This document shows, one piece after another, positions 16,291 to 24,488 of a stretch of 40,935 bases of DNA. Below the pieces are notes generated by a model that saw nothing but the letters and a program-made list of their open reading frames with translations, did no database searches and had not been told where the DNA came from. Numbering within the stretch: the stretch's first letter is position 1; each line of letters opens with the position of its first letter. Source of the stretch: Gammaproteobacteria bacterium (GTDB taxonomy: Bacteria; Pseudomonadota; Gammaproteobacteria; SZUA-140); assembly GCA_026982565.1 (NCBI GenBank), contig JALSGV010000193.1:1-40935 (forward strand). The letters are read 5' to 3'. The position numbers and the translations under genes are program-made.

Positions 16291-17273
16291 GAGCTGGTCA
16301 TGCTGTAGACAAAGGGGTCGGTGTAGATATCGCTCAAGGAAGCGCCCGCCAGAAAGGCCTTTTTCTTCATGACATCCACCATATCCGGATGGCCGCACAG
16401 ATAGATACGCCAGGATTTGAGGTCGGGCAGGGCGGCCAGCGCCGCCAGATCGGCGCGCTCGCAGGTGACACCGGCATTCATGTCATCGCCGGGCTCATCA
16501 GCACAAGGCGTGTAGATGAAATTGTCGTGAGCCTCTTCCAGGGCGCGCAGCTCATCCACCAGATACAGGCCAGCGGTGCTGTAACTGCCGTGAAACAGGT
16601 GAATCTGCCCCCTATGGCCCTGCGCCAGGGCGTCGCGCAGGACTCCCCACAGGGGCGCCAGGCCCGTACCCGTGCCCACCAGCAGGATAGGTTGCTCCGG
16701 CCTGCCCGGCACATAGAAACAATCGCCCACCGGCCCCTCGATGGCCACGGTATCACCGGGGTGCATCTCGTCACGGACCCAGGTACTCATGTTGCCGCCG
16801 GGCAGCACACGCACATGCAGCTCCAGGCACTCATCCTGCCGCGGCACGCTGGCCAGGGAATAACTGCGCACCACGCCATCGGGACGATAGAGATTGATGA
16901 ACTGCCCTGCCTTGTAATCGAAAGGCTGGGCGGGCTTGAGGAGAATGCGCAATATATCGTCATTCAGGGCCGACTTGGCCATGACCTCGGCCTCCAGGAG
17001 ATGGGTGACATCCGCACCGGCAAGAACCACTTCCATGTCTTCCCCGGGTTCACAAACGCAGGCCATGAAATAATGCTGCGCCTGCAAGGTGTCTTTCAGT
17101 CCCTGTTGAGCGGCGGCCGGTGGCCGGCCCTGAACTCCGCGCATCAGGCAGGTCTGGCACACACCGCTTTCACAGGAAGAGGGTATGGCTACGCCATGCC
17201 GCGTCAGGCACTGCAGTACCGTCTCACCGTCCTCGCATGCATAGGGCTGCTTGTCGTAGGTGATGACGGGCAT
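16287..17273 (-). CDS. 2Fe-2S ferredoxin-type flavin oxidoreductase
   Basis: A 328-aa electron-transfer enzyme with three modules. The N-terminal plant-type ferredoxin has C34, C39, C42 and C72 (SSCESGVCQTC ... FMACVCEP). An FAD-binding barrel has RSYSLAS at 136-142. A C-terminal NAD(P)-binding domain has VGTGTGLAPLWG near 199-210. This architecture is shared by phenol hydroxylase/benzoate dioxygenase reductases and CDP-6-deoxy-delta-3,4-glucoseen reductases. ATG 17273 begins the ferredoxin domain; an in-frame ATG at 17360 lies in the globin gene and adds nothing conserved. The gene begins 31 nt after the truncated hemoglobin stop, so it probably supplies electrons to that globin; this pairing is inference. 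Confidence 0.88.
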   Translation of the reverse strand: MPVITYDKQPYACEDGETVLQCLTRHGVAIPSSCESGVCQTCLMRGVQGRPPAAAQQGLKDTLQAQHYFMACVCEPGEDMEVVLAGADVTHLLEAEVMAKSALNDDILRILLKPAQPFDYKAGQFINLYRPDGVVRSYSLASVPRQDECLELHVRVLPGGNMSTWVRDEMHPGDTVAIEGPVGDCFYVPGRPEQPILLVGTGTGLAPLWGVLRDALAQGHRGQIHLFHGSYSTAGLYLVDELRALEEAHDNFIYTPCADEPGDDMNAGVTCERADLAALAALPDLKSWRIYLCGHPDMVDVMKKKAFLAGASLSDIYTDPFVYSMTSS

Positions 17274-17304
17274 GGCGTATCCCTGCGCTGGCGGGGATGC
17301 CCGC

Positions 17305-17673
17305 TCAGCGACCCAGCACGTCGTCGCGCACGCTCTCCGCAATGGCAGCGACTTCCGCAATCAGCTCATCGGGCACATTGAGTTCCTTCAAAGTGGCGCC
17401 CAGGTCTTCGATCACGGCATCCACGTGGCTGTCGTTCAGTCCCCGCTCCACCAGGTGGGCATGGCCCTCGCGCATATCCTTGCCGGTGTAATTATTGGGC
17501 CCGCCAAAGGCGAAGGTCAGGAAAGCCTTCTGCTTCGCCGCCTGCTTTTCCATGTCGACCCCTTCGAAGAACCCGTTGATGCGGTCATCGGCCAGCACTT
17601 TGCGATAAAAGATATCCACTGCCGCGTTGACTGCCGCTTCACCGCCAATTTTGTCATACAGGCTTTGTGTCAT
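17305..17673 (-). CDS. Group 1 truncated hemoglobin
   Basis: A 122-aa heme protein of the truncated hemoglobin group 1 (GlbN/trHbN) family. It has the N-terminal SLYDKIGG start, the B10 tyrosine Y23 in IFYRKVLAD, the GG motif in FAFGGPNNYTG and the proximal histidine H71 in DMREGHAHL. Members bind oxygen and often detoxify nitric oxide. Two adjacent ATGs exist (17676 and 17673). The second is 7 nt from AGGAG and is preferred; the first is only 4 nt away. The reductase gene follows after 31 nt. Together they look like a split version of flavohemoglobin, which is inference. Confidence 0.93.
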   Translation of the reverse strand: MTQSLYDKIGGEAAVNAAVDIFYRKVLADDRINGFFEGVDMEKQAAKQKAFLTFAFGGPNNYTGKDMREGHAHLVERGLNDSHVDAVIEDLGATLKELNVPDELIAEVAAIAESVRDDVLGR

Positions 17674-18004
17674 CATATTGCTCCTTTTTCAGTTGAAATG
17701 ATTCCAGGATTCAGACCTGCAAGAGCGGGGTTTTCAACCTTGCATCCCGGACAGCGAATGCCAGGAACGTGACGGCCTGCTTTTTATCGAGTGAAACAGT
17801 CGGGTAATACGCGGGCAAGGTAGTGAGTGATACGACGTCCATGCAGATTTGAACAGATAAAATTTGGTCACGCTATAGTTATACATGAGATACATCTTTC
17901 AGGCAAGCGCCGTGCCCGCCCACAAATCAACAGGTCGGACACAGTGTGGCAATGACGTAAAGAAACGCCGCGCGAAGCCTGGCCGTCTCAGCAGGTTGTC
18001 AGCA
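17674..18004. other. Gene-free spacer upstream of the globin gene
   Basis: A 331-nt spacer that must hold the promoter of the truncated hemoglobin operon, reading leftward, and the end of the hydrolase gene on its right. I found no convincing sigma70 pair, FNR site or NsrR-type palindrome. An in-frame + strand ORF at 17885-18187 runs into the antisense of the hydrolase and is judged spurious. Confidence 0.5.
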
Positions 18005-18961
18005 TCAGAAACGGTAGGCATTCAGCTGCGCGTCGAACACCAGCCCTGCGATACGTTCGCCGCGACCACCATTGAGAACGGTGGAAAAAAACGTCTTGAC
18101 CACCTTATTGGTCTTCTTATAGAAAAGCCCATGAGTCTTGCCCACGCCGGGGCCATCGGTAAAGTCAAAATAGAACGCCTTGCGTGAATCGAGGTTGCGC
18201 GCCGTATTGCCCAGCCTGTCCTTCTGAAAATTGGCGTCGGACCACTTGAGCACCCAGTCATTCTCATTGATGGTGATATAGACGCGCTTGCCGACGGCAA
18301 TACTGTCCACCCAGGCGGCATGGCCCTCGTTGTCCACGTCGGCCTGACACAGGACGACATTGTCGAAGACACCAGTTTCGTTCTCGTAGATCGCATCGGT
18401 GACGTAGTTCTGAAACAGATAATTTCCAAGACTATAAGTCAACAGTGACACCTTGATGTCACAGCGCTGCAGCGCTTCCCGGTTGAACGGCTCCTGCAAA
18501 TAACCGCACAGTTTCTCCAAGGTGGAGTCCAGGGCGCCTACGGAGGCACGCGCCGTTCGCTTGGCAAAACGATATTCCTTCGTCTTGAAACCGCCAGGGT
18601 TGGATGGCCACGAGAAGGCAATAACCTCCACGTCATGTTCCTTCTCCAGCGCCAGGCTCTTTTCAAGATTTTTCTCAAAACTCTGATTGAAACCATGCAC
18701 AAAGAAAACACAGTTCTTGCCATTGGCAGTCAGATGGTCTCTAACCTGGGCAAACGCTTTTCTCGATGGAACATTTTTCTCCGTAATGATGCCCGGCTCT
18801 TTGATGAGACGCACACGCCATCTTCCATCGACCTTCTCAGCATTGGCCAGCCGCACTTCATTGGGTCCTTTGGCATTCACCTCATCTCCAAAGGCTTCAT
18901 GATCACCCACGCCACCCTTGAAACTCCCCTTGTTGATCTTTCGATTTGTAATAATAAGCAT
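18005..18961 (-). CDS. Alpha/beta hydrolase of the DUF900 type
   Basis: A 318-aa predicted hydrolase. The oxyanion-loop motif FFVHGFNQSF is at about 86-95, and S177 in LLTYSLGNYLF is the probable nucleophile, where family members usually have GHSMGN or AHSMGN. Downstream conserved blocks include LCQADVDNEGH and YITINENDWVLKWSD, typical of the family. It has no signal peptide. The gene is visibly poorer in GC than its neighbours and uses more A/T-ending codons, suggesting horizontal acquisition; a MITE-like element lies directly upstream. The substrate is unknown. It is isolated, with no close operon partner. Confidence 0.82.
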   Translation of the reverse strand: MLIITNRKINKGSFKGGVGDHEAFGDEVNAKGPNEVRLANAEKVDGRWRVRLIKEPGIITEKNVPSRKAFAQVRDHLTANGKNCVFFVHGFNQSFEKNLEKSLALEKEHDVEVIAFSWPSNPGGFKTKEYRFAKRTARASVGALDSTLEKLCGYLQEPFNREALQRCDIKVSLLTYSLGNYLFQNYVTDAIYENETGVFDNVVLCQADVDNEGHAAWVDSIAVGKRVYITINENDWVLKWSDANFQKDRLGNTARNLDSRKAFYFDFTDGPGVGKTHGLFYKKTNKVVKTFFSTVLNGGRGERIAGLVFDAQLNAYRF

Positions 18962-19152
18962 AGCAACCCCTCCTTTGGTTCATCCAAGAGTCATTGCACT
19001 CCTGTTAGGGAGCATACAGGTCAAAGACACCCTCCCCCGTTATGATCTGCGTTTCATTGGCGAAACTGTAGAAGGCCGGCTTTTCATCGAAACAGTCCGC
19101 AATCATATTCAAACAGTTTCACAGGCATATGGCATTCACTGACATTGTATTA

Positions 19153-19322
19153 TAACCCGGCAATAATATATCTCGTATTCAGGACTTCAGGCCTGCGCTG
19201 GAACAAGGCGCGGTGCGCAGGCAATGGCGATTCCATTGGCCAGCGCCGCAACGCCGTGCCGGCGCAGGCCTGAAGTCCCTGACAGATTGAAAACAAAGGA
19301 CAGGCCATTGCGTGCCGGGTTA
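19153..19322. mobile_element. MITE-like element with nested 100-bp imperfect palindrome
   Basis: A 170-bp unit bounded by perfect 10-bp terminal inverted repeats, TAACCCGGCA (19153-19162) and TGCCGGGTTA (19313-19322), flanked by TA on each side. Inside it is a second palindromic unit of about 100 bp. Its arms AGGACTTCAGGCCTGCGC (19181-19198) and GCGCAGGCCTGAAGTCCC (19262-19279) match at 17 of 18 positions, and its centre is a perfect hairpin, CAATGG-N5-CCATTG (19222-19238). No transposase is encoded. The left end is also a copy of the AT-rich repeat seen at 16262 and 21180. The 18962-19382 interval has no convincing gene. Confidence 0.6.
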
Positions 19323-19333
19323 ATATTAACCCG
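19316..19333. repeat. Perfect 18-bp palindrome at the element edge
   Basis: CGGGTTAATATTAACCCG is a perfect palindrome that includes the right terminal repeat of the MITE-like element and extends 11 nt beyond it. It could be two CCGGGTTA repeat ends joined head to head, or a protein-binding site. Confidence 0.6.
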
Positions 19334-19382
19334 TTTCCAGGCAGCGGGGCTCGGATATTCGCTACGGGGAAAGAGAGGAAAC

Positions 19383-19760
19383 TCAGCCCGAAGCCAGGTT
19401 GACACTCTCGCGCACGAAATATTCCCGCAGGGCCAGCAGCAGGCTGCTGCTCTCGTCCCGTGAGGCATAATCGAAAAGGATGCCCAGTTGATAGTTTCCT
19501 TCGTCACCGGGAAAGTCCTCGCACCATACCACGCTCCCCGTCAGGGTCATATGATAGGTATCGTCATCGTAGACGATGGTGACCGGGCTCTCGGGGTCGA
19601 GGTAGACAGGCAACTCCAGCCCCATGCCCGACAGGGAGAGATCGGTCACCACCTCGATCTCGTATTCCTCGTCCTGGGCCGCCAGGACAAAGGATCCGCG
19701 GCAGTATTCCATACAAAAGCGCAGCCTGTCCTCGTGCCGCCGGTCTGTCTGCATGGTCAT
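19383..19760 (-). CDS. PilZ-domain protein, probable c-di-GMP receptor
   Basis: A 125-aa single-domain cytoplasmic protein. The cyclic-di-GMP binding signature is present: an Arg-rich loop DRRHEDRLRF near the N terminus and, about 35 residues later, DLSLSGMGLELP, matching (D/N)xSxxG. The rest forms the expected beta-barrel strands, including VTIVYDDDTYHMTLTGSVVW. ATG 19760 and 19754 are both possible; the ORF extends further upstream but gains only non-conserved residues. It is divergently oriented from the TraB-family gene. No effector partner is adjacent, so its output (motility, biofilm or other) is unknown. Confidence 0.85.
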   Translation of the reverse strand: MTMQTDRRHEDRLRFCMEYCRGSFVLAAQDEEYEIEVVTDLSLSGMGLELPVYLDPESPVTIVYDDDTYHMTLTGSVVWCEDFPGDEGNYQLGILFDYASRDESSSLLLALREYFVRESVNLASG

Positions 19761-19932
19761 GATCTTGCTATCTCTTTGACTGGTCAATAAACATTGAAAA
19801 TGGAACAACGATGCTTGCGCCACACTCTGCATGTCGTCACCCTGCCCGCCAATCTTTAATGTACATTTCTCACTACCTCGAATTATTGCTAGAATCGCCG
19901 CTATTTACCCCATCTCCAACAACGGATCATTC

Positions 19933-21168
19933 ATGAGCACAGACCCGCAGAACCAGCCGCAATCCCAGGAAACTCAGGAACCCATCGAGACCATCCGCTT
20001 CGGCGAGGTGACCATCACCCTGCTGGGAACCGCCCATATATCCCGCGCCAGCACAGAGAAGGTTCGCGAACTCATTACCGGCAACGACTATGACGCCATC
20101 GCCGTGGAGTTGTGCCCCAGCCGCTACAACGCCATCATCAATCCCGACGCCCTCGCCAAGATGGATCTCTTCCAGGTCATCCGCGAGAAGAAGACCGCCA
20201 TGGTGGCCGCCAACCTGGCCCTGGGCGCCTACCAGCAGCGCATGGCGGACCAGCTCAATATCCTGCCTGGCGCCGAGATGCGCATGGCCATCGACTGCGC
20301 GGGAGAGGCACATTTGCCGGTGCTGCTCATCGACCGCGAAATCGCCGTCACCCTCAAGCGCATCTACCGCAACGTCCCCTGGTGGCAGCGCATCAACCTG
20401 TTGGCGGGCCTGCTCTCCAGCGTCCTGTCGCGGCGCAAGATCAGCACCGAGGAGATCGAGCGCCTCAAGGAAGGCGACATGCTGGAATCCACCTTTGCCC
20501 AGTTCGCCGAAGAGGCCAGGGAACTGTTCGTACCCCTCATCGACGAGCGCGACCGCTATATGTCGGCGCGCATTCTTCAGGAACTGCGCAGCGGCAAGCA
20601 CAAGAACATCCTGGTAGTCATCGGCGCCGGCCATATGAAAGGCATGCGCGAATACCTGCCGCGCTACGAGGCGGAAAAACAGGACACGGCGCAGATCATC
20701 GCCCAACTGGACGAGATCCCCAGGCCCAGCACCTGGCCCAAGCTCATCCCCTGGGTCATCGTGGGGCTCATTCTCATCGGCTTCGCCATCGGCTTCAGCC
20801 GCAGCAGCGAACTGGGCTGGGGGCTGATCGTCGACTGGATCGTCATCAACGGCGCCCTGTGCGCCCTGGGCACCTTCCTCGCCCGCGGGCACCCCATCAC
20901 CGTGGTGAGCGCCTTCATCGCCGCCCCCATCACCTCCCTCAACCCCACCATCGGTGCGGGTATGGTCACCGCCGCCATCGAGACCTATCTGCACCGCCCC
21001 AGCGTGGGCGACTTCAGCCGCCTGAGAAAAGACACCGCCCACCTGAAAGGCTGGTGGCGGAACCGCGTCGCCCGCATTCTGCTGGTGTTCCTGTTCAGCA
21101 CCATCGGCTCCGCCCTGGGCACCTACCTGGCGGGCTTCCGCATCATCGACCGCCTCTATGGCCTGTAA
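19933..21168 (+). CDS. TraB-family membrane protein
   Basis: A 411-aa protein of the TraB/PrgY family (related to TIKI and GumN). The N-terminal domain (about 20-255) carries the conserved motifs LLGTAHISRAS, AVELCPSRYNA and VIGAGHMKGM, which in the TIKI superfamily supply putative metal or catalytic residues. Several hydrophobic helices occupy about 270-410 (LIPWVIVGLILIGFAIGF and others), so it sits in the membrane. Bacterial members lack a settled function; the enterococcal PrgY/TraB act in pheromone shutdown. The start ATG 19933 gives a hydrophilic N terminus; upstream in-frame codons are not conserved. It stands alone, divergent from the PilZ gene. Confidence 0.88.
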   Translation: MSTDPQNQPQSQETQEPIETIRFGEVTITLLGTAHISRASTEKVRELITGNDYDAIAVELCPSRYNAIINPDALAKMDLFQVIREKKTAMVAANLALGAYQQRMADQLNILPGAEMRMAIDCAGEAHLPVLLIDREIAVTLKRIYRNVPWWQRINLLAGLLSSVLSRRKISTEEIERLKEGDMLESTFAQFAEEARELFVPLIDERDRYMSARILQELRSGKHKNILVVIGAGHMKGMREYLPRYEAEKQDTAQIIAQLDEIPRPSTWPKLIPWVIVGLILIGFAIGFSRSSELGWGLIVDWIVINGALCALGTFLARGHPITVVSAFIAAPITSLNPTIGAGMVTAAIETYLHRPSVGDFSRLRKDTAHLKGWWRNRVARILLVFLFSTIGSALGTYLAGFRIIDRLYGL

Positions 21169-21179
21169 AACACCGTCCT

Positions 21180-21208
21180 GAATACGATATATATTGTTGC
21201 CGGGTTAA
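21180..21208. repeat. Dispersed AT-rich repeat copy ending in TTGCCGGGTTAA
   Basis: A 29-nt unit beginning GAATACGATATATATTGTTG and ending CCGGGTTAA, 12 nt past the TraB-family stop. It differs from the copy at 16262-16290 at two positions. TAA is followed by TAAGG. It lies between two genes reading in the same direction. Confidence 0.7.
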
Positions 21209-21299
21209 TAAGGACCAATTCTGAGAACAGAGCAGTACACAAACCCCGCGCCACATGCTAAATTGAGGGCACCATGTCCCAAGGAAGTTTCGCTAACCC

Positions 21300-22058
21300 A
21301 TGTTGATCCCCCTGCCCCGCACCGCGTTATTTATCATTCTGCTGTTGAGTTCGGTTCAGGGCCTGGCCCTCGCCGCCTGTAGCGACCCACCGGCCCAAGG
21401 CGTCATCTGGATCCAGTGTGACAAGCGCAACCTCGATCTGAGCCGCGTCGACCTGCGCGGCGCCATTCTCACCCGCACCGACTTTACCAACACGGTGCTG
21501 CGCAAGGCCAAGCTCAGCGGCGCCGACCTCAGTTTCAGCGTGCTGGACAAGGCCGACCTCACGGGCGCGCGCCTCGACAAGGCCCTGTTCATGCGCGCCA
21601 GCCTCAGCTCCGCCAAACTGGGCAAGGCCTACCTGGTGGGCGCGAAATTCGACCGCGCCCGCATGCCCGGCGTCAATCTGGATGGTGCGCGTATGGATGA
21701 GACGAGCTTCTACCAGGCCGATCTCACGGGCGCCTCCTTTCGCGAGGCGCGGGCGCCGGCCAGCAGTTTCAGCCAGGCCATGCTCAATGAAGCCGACTTT
21801 TCCGGCGGCAAGCTGCAACAGGCCGATTTCACCAAGGCCGCCCTGGAAGACAGCAACTTTGCCGGAGCCGTCCTCTTTGAGGCCGATTTTACGGGGGCCA
21901 GCCTGCTGTTCGCGGACCTGAGCGATGCCGACATGCAAAGCGCCGTCCTGGTGGATGCCAATCTCGACGAGGCCAACCTGGAAGGCGCGGACCTGGGCAA
22001 GGCCCAGTGGGTGGACCGGCGCCGCTGCCGCAGCGGCTCCGTCGGCACATGCCAGTAG
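21300..22058 (+). CDS. Secreted pentapeptide-repeat protein
   Basis: A 252-aa exported protein. A signal peptide (1-26, ending LALAA) is followed by a Cys pair (CSDPPAQGVIWIQC) and then about 36 pentapeptide repeats of the A(D/N)LxX form (LSGADLSFSVLDKADLTGARLDKA and similar) from about residue 43 to 235. This should form a right-handed quadrilateral beta-helix in the periplasm. The C terminus contains another Cys pair (RRCRSGSVGTC). Role unknown; such proteins are usually structural or act by mimicking nucleic acid, though the latter kind are cytoplasmic. AAGGAAG is 14 nt before the ATG, an unusually long gap. Confidence 0.87.
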   Translation: MLIPLPRTALFIILLLSSVQGLALAACSDPPAQGVIWIQCDKRNLDLSRVDLRGAILTRTDFTNTVLRKAKLSGADLSFSVLDKADLTGARLDKALFMRASLSSAKLGKAYLVGAKFDRARMPGVNLDGARMDETSFYQADLTGASFREARAPASSFSQAMLNEADFSGGKLQQADFTKAALEDSNFAGAVLFEADFTGASLLFADLSDADMQSAVLVDANLDEANLEGADLGKAQWVDRRRCRSGSVGTCQ

Positions 22059-22065
22059 TCCCTTT

Positions 22066-22128
22066 CCCTCCGGAGGGTATCGCAAAAGGCTTTGGTCCCT
22101 TCTCCCTCCGGAGGGTGTCGCAAAAGCC
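22066..22128. repeat. Two direct copies of the GAGGGTGTCGCAAAAGCC repeat
   Basis: Two 25-nt units at 22066-22090 and 22104-22128, each opening with the palindrome CCCTCCGGAGGG and continuing TRTCGCAAAAGSC, with a 38-nt period. They lie between convergent genes (pentapeptide and rubredoxin reductase). The same arms occur in inverted orientation at 25802-25905 and 36594-36662. Confidence 0.75.
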
Positions 22129-22154
22129 CCTCCCATGGGAAGGGGCCGGGGAGT

Positions 22155-23303
22155 TTATGTTACAGGCGTAACAAGCGCCTTCAACAACGCCGCCTTGCCC
22201 GCCACGGCGCTGCCCGCCAGGGCAAAGCCCAGCAATTCCCCGTCCACCCCCAGGAAACGGGCGCTCACCCCATCGTCCACGGCCGCTTCCCGCCACTCGC
22301 CCGCCGCTCCCGCTGGCGGCGTGAGCAAGGTTATGGGACAGGCCGGGGTCTTGACCACCACCGGCATGGGTGGATACTTCACCGCACAGCGCCCTCCCGT
22401 GAGGGTGCGGGCCAATGCGCGCGCGCCGTGCATGATGGGCATGACGAACGGCAACACCCGGCCATCCATTTCGGCGCAGTCCCCCAAGGCATAAATCCCC
22501 GGCGCACTGGTCTGAAGAAACTCGTCGACGGTGATGCCGCGCCCACAGGCCAGGCCGGCCTGCCGCGCCAGGGAGGTATCGGGCCGCAGGCCGATGGCCG
22601 ACAACACCACATCGGCATTGATCACCGCGCCATCGGACAAGGTCACGTCAAAGGTATTGCCGGGGGCCGTATTGACCTCGCTGGCCGTGACGCCGAGGCG
22701 CCAGGCGATGCCGGCCGCCGACAGCTTGTCGCGCAGGAAGCGGCCCGCGGCGGGGGGCAGCAGACGACCGAGAGGATGGGAGTCGGGACCGATGACGCTG
22801 ACGGTCTTGCCTGCCACCGCCAGGTCGTTGGCAAATTCACAGCCGATGAGGCCGGGCCCGATGACGGCGACACGCCGCGCCTGCTCCACTTGCGACTGGA
22901 AACGGGCATAGTCATCCAGGTTGTTGACCGTCAACACCTGCGCCACGGCGTCGCCCTGCAGGGGCGGCGGGATGGGCATGGCGCCCACGGCCAGCACCAG
23001 GTTTCCGTAATCCACAACCCCGCTGCCGGTGGTCACCGTGCGGGCCTGGGCATCGATGGCGGTCACGCGCGTGGCGGACAGGATTTCCAATTGGTGATCG
23101 CCGGCCATTTTCCCCGCGCTGGCGGAAGCCAGTTTCTCCACGGACAGCCCCTTGGCCAGGGCATTGGACAACATGGGCTTGGAATAGAAGCGCCCTTCGT
23201 CGGCTGTCACCATCACGACAGGCAGGCCACTGTCCAGCTTGCGCACCTCGCGGGCCAGGGTATATCCCGCCAGGCCCGCGCCGATGATGACCAGGGGGCT
23301 CAC
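22155..23303 (-). CDS. Rubredoxin-NAD(+) reductase, FAD-dependent
   Basis: A 382-aa pyridine-nucleotide disulfide-oxidoreductase-fold flavoprotein that moves electrons from NADH to rubredoxin. An N-terminal FAD motif VIIGAGLAGY, an NAD-binding motif VAVIGPGLIGCE (about 160) and the C-terminal FAD contact YALGDCAE are in the expected order. A start at GTG 23303 is chosen because its G is shared with the TAG stop of the rubredoxin gene and the FAD motif follows directly. The longer in-frame ATG lies inside rubredoxin. Tight coupling to rubredoxin settles the function better than sequence alone. It may support alkane oxidation or, given OxyR next door, detoxification of oxygen species. Confidence 0.9.
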   Translation of the reverse strand: MSPLVIIGAGLAGYTLAREVRKLDSGLPVVMVTADEGRFYSKPMLSNALAKGLSVEKLASASAGKMAGDHQLEILSATRVTAIDAQARTVTTGSGVVDYGNLVLAVGAMPIPPPLQGDAVAQVLTVNNLDDYARFQSQVEQARRVAVIGPGLIGCEFANDLAVAGKTVSVIGPDSHPLGRLLPPAAGRFLRDKLSAAGIAWRLGVTASEVNTAPGNTFDVTLSDGAVINADVVLSAIGLRPDTSLARQAGLACGRGITVDEFLQTSAPGIYALGDCAEMDGRVLPFVMPIMHGARALARTLTGGRCAVKYPPMPVVVKTPACPITLLTPPAGAAGEWREAAVDDGVSARFLGVDGELLGFALAGSAVAGKAALLKALVTPVT

Positions 23304-23473
23304 TAGGCGACTTTTTCCACCATCACGAAACTGTCCTTGGAGACGCCGCACTCGGGGCACAGCCAGTCATCGGGGATATCCTCCCAGCGTGTGCCGGGCG
23401 CGATACCCTCTTCGGGCAGACCGGCCTCTTCATCGTATATGAAACCGCATACGATACACTCCCATTTTTTCAT
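23303..23473 (-). CDS. Rubredoxin
   Basis: A 56-aa iron protein with one Fe bound by four cysteines: C6 and C9 in [12 protein letters not shown]39 and C42 in [11 protein letters not shown]. These spacings are those of classical rubredoxin, as are [11 protein letters not shown] and the acidic middle. The RBS AAGGAGA is 7 nt before the ATG. The stop overlaps the reductase start by one base (TAGTG), so they are translated together. The gene was identified directly from the base sequence. It passes electrons to an unknown oxidase or peroxidase; none is adjacent. Confidence 0.95.
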   Translation of the reverse strand: MKKWECIVCGFIYDEEAGLPEEGIAPGTRWEDIPDDWLCPECGVSKDSFVMVEKVA

Positions 23474-23540
23474 GAATCCGTCTCCTTAGAGTTTCAGTAT
23501 TTGATCTTCTTCCAACTATACCCGAAAAATCAGCCTGTTT

Positions 23541-24488
23541 TCACCATCCTGAGTCCGTGGGTTCAGGCGGATGCAGAGTGCATCGGTGCCTGCATTCGAG
23601 AATGGCCTCCCTGAGGGCGGCGATGGCCTGGGGGCGGGGAAAGCTCTCCCGCCAGGCGAGCACCACATGGCGGCCGGGGACGGGCTTTTTGAAGGGGCGC
23701 ACCGCCAGCAACTGCCGGGCATACTGCTCGTTGCCCGCCGCCGAACAGGGCAGCACGGTGATGCCGATGCCGGAGGCCACCATGTAGCGAATGGTCTCCA
23801 GGGAACTTCCTTCCACCGTCTGCTGGATGTCGCCATTGATCTGCGCCGCGCGGTTGCAGGAAGGGCAGGCGTCCAGCACCTGGTCGCGGAAACAGTGCCC
23901 GGCGCCCAGCAGCAACAGGTTCTGGGAGGCCAGCTCGTTGGCGTCAATGGCCTTGCGCCGGCACCACGGATGGGAAACGGGCAAGACCACCACGAAGGGT
24001 TCGAAATACAGGGGCTCTGTCCTGATGCCCGGCAGCTCGAAGGGCAACGCCACGATGATGACATCCAGTTCGCCCTGACGCAGGCGCTCGCTGAGGCGGG
24101 CGGTGTAGTTTTCCTCCAGCACCAGGGGCATACCGGGGGCGCGCTGGTGCATGAGGGAGACCACGCCGGGCAGGAGATAGGGCCCGATGGTCAGGATGGC
24201 GCCCACCCGTAAGGGCCCTTGCAGCGGATCACGCCCCTGCTGCGCCAACAATTTGACCCGCTCGGACTCCTCCAGCACCCGCGCCGCCTGCTCGATGATA
24301 CGCTCGCCGATTGGTGTGACGGTGATCTCATGCTTGGCGCGCTCGAACAAGGACACGCCCAGTTCCTCCTCCAGCTTTCTCACCGCCACGCTGAGGGTGG
24401 GCTGACTGACGAAACAGGCCTCCGCCGCGCGCCCGAAATGGCGTTCGCGGGCCACGGCGATGATATAGCGCAGTTCAGTCAGGGTCAT
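23541..24488 (-). CDS. oxyR: Hydrogen peroxide sensor regulator OxyR
   Basis: LysR-type activator of peroxide defence, 315 aa. The N-terminal helix-turn-helix starts MTLTELRYIIAVARERHFG. The regulatory domain carries the two peroxide-sensing cysteines C199 and C208 in GAGHCFRDQVLDAC, at the same numbers as in E. coli. A further CPSC motif follows. The last ten or so codons lie inside a copy of the 20-bp dispersed palindrome (23548-23567), so the tail PPEPTDSGW is repeat-derived and not conserved. The gene is divergent from a ferredoxin-NADP reductase gene and next to rubredoxin genes, a typical oxidative-stress neighbourhood. I could not find a clear OxyR binding site. Confidence 0.94.
   Translation of the reverse strand: MTLTELRYIIAVARERHFGRAAEACFVSQPTLSVAVRKLEEELGVSLFERAKHEITVTPIGERIIEQAARVLEESERVKLLAQQGRDPLQGPLRVGAILTIGPYLLPGVVSLMHQRAPGMPLVLEENYTARLSERLRQGELDVIIVALPFELPGIRTEPLYFEPFVVVLPVSHPWCRRKAIDANELASQNLLLLGAGHCFRDQVLDACPSCNRAAQINGDIQQTVEGSSLETIRYMVASGIGITVLPCSAAGNEQYARQLLAVRPFKKPVPGRHVVLAWRESFPRPQAIAALREAILECRHRCTLHPPEPTDSGW
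23548..23567. repeat. 20-bp dispersed imperfect palindrome, copy 1 (inside oxyR 3' end)
   Basis: CCTGAGTCCGTGGGTTCAGG. It lies wholly within the last codons of oxyR and supplies part of its C terminus. Confidence 0.7.

Noticed and set aside
17885..18187. 100-codon + strand frame overlapping the DUF900 hydrolase end
   Set aside because: A TTGAAC...TATAGT pair precedes it, but the spacer is 19 nt, and half of the frame is antisense of the hydrolase.
19927..21042. 371-codon frame antisense to the TraB-family gene
   Set aside because: Composition is typical of a reverse-strand shadow and no motifs are seen.
22092..23306. 404-codon + strand frame across the rubredoxin reductase
   Set aside because: Antisense of a clear flavoprotein; its product is Gly/His/Gln rich with no motif.
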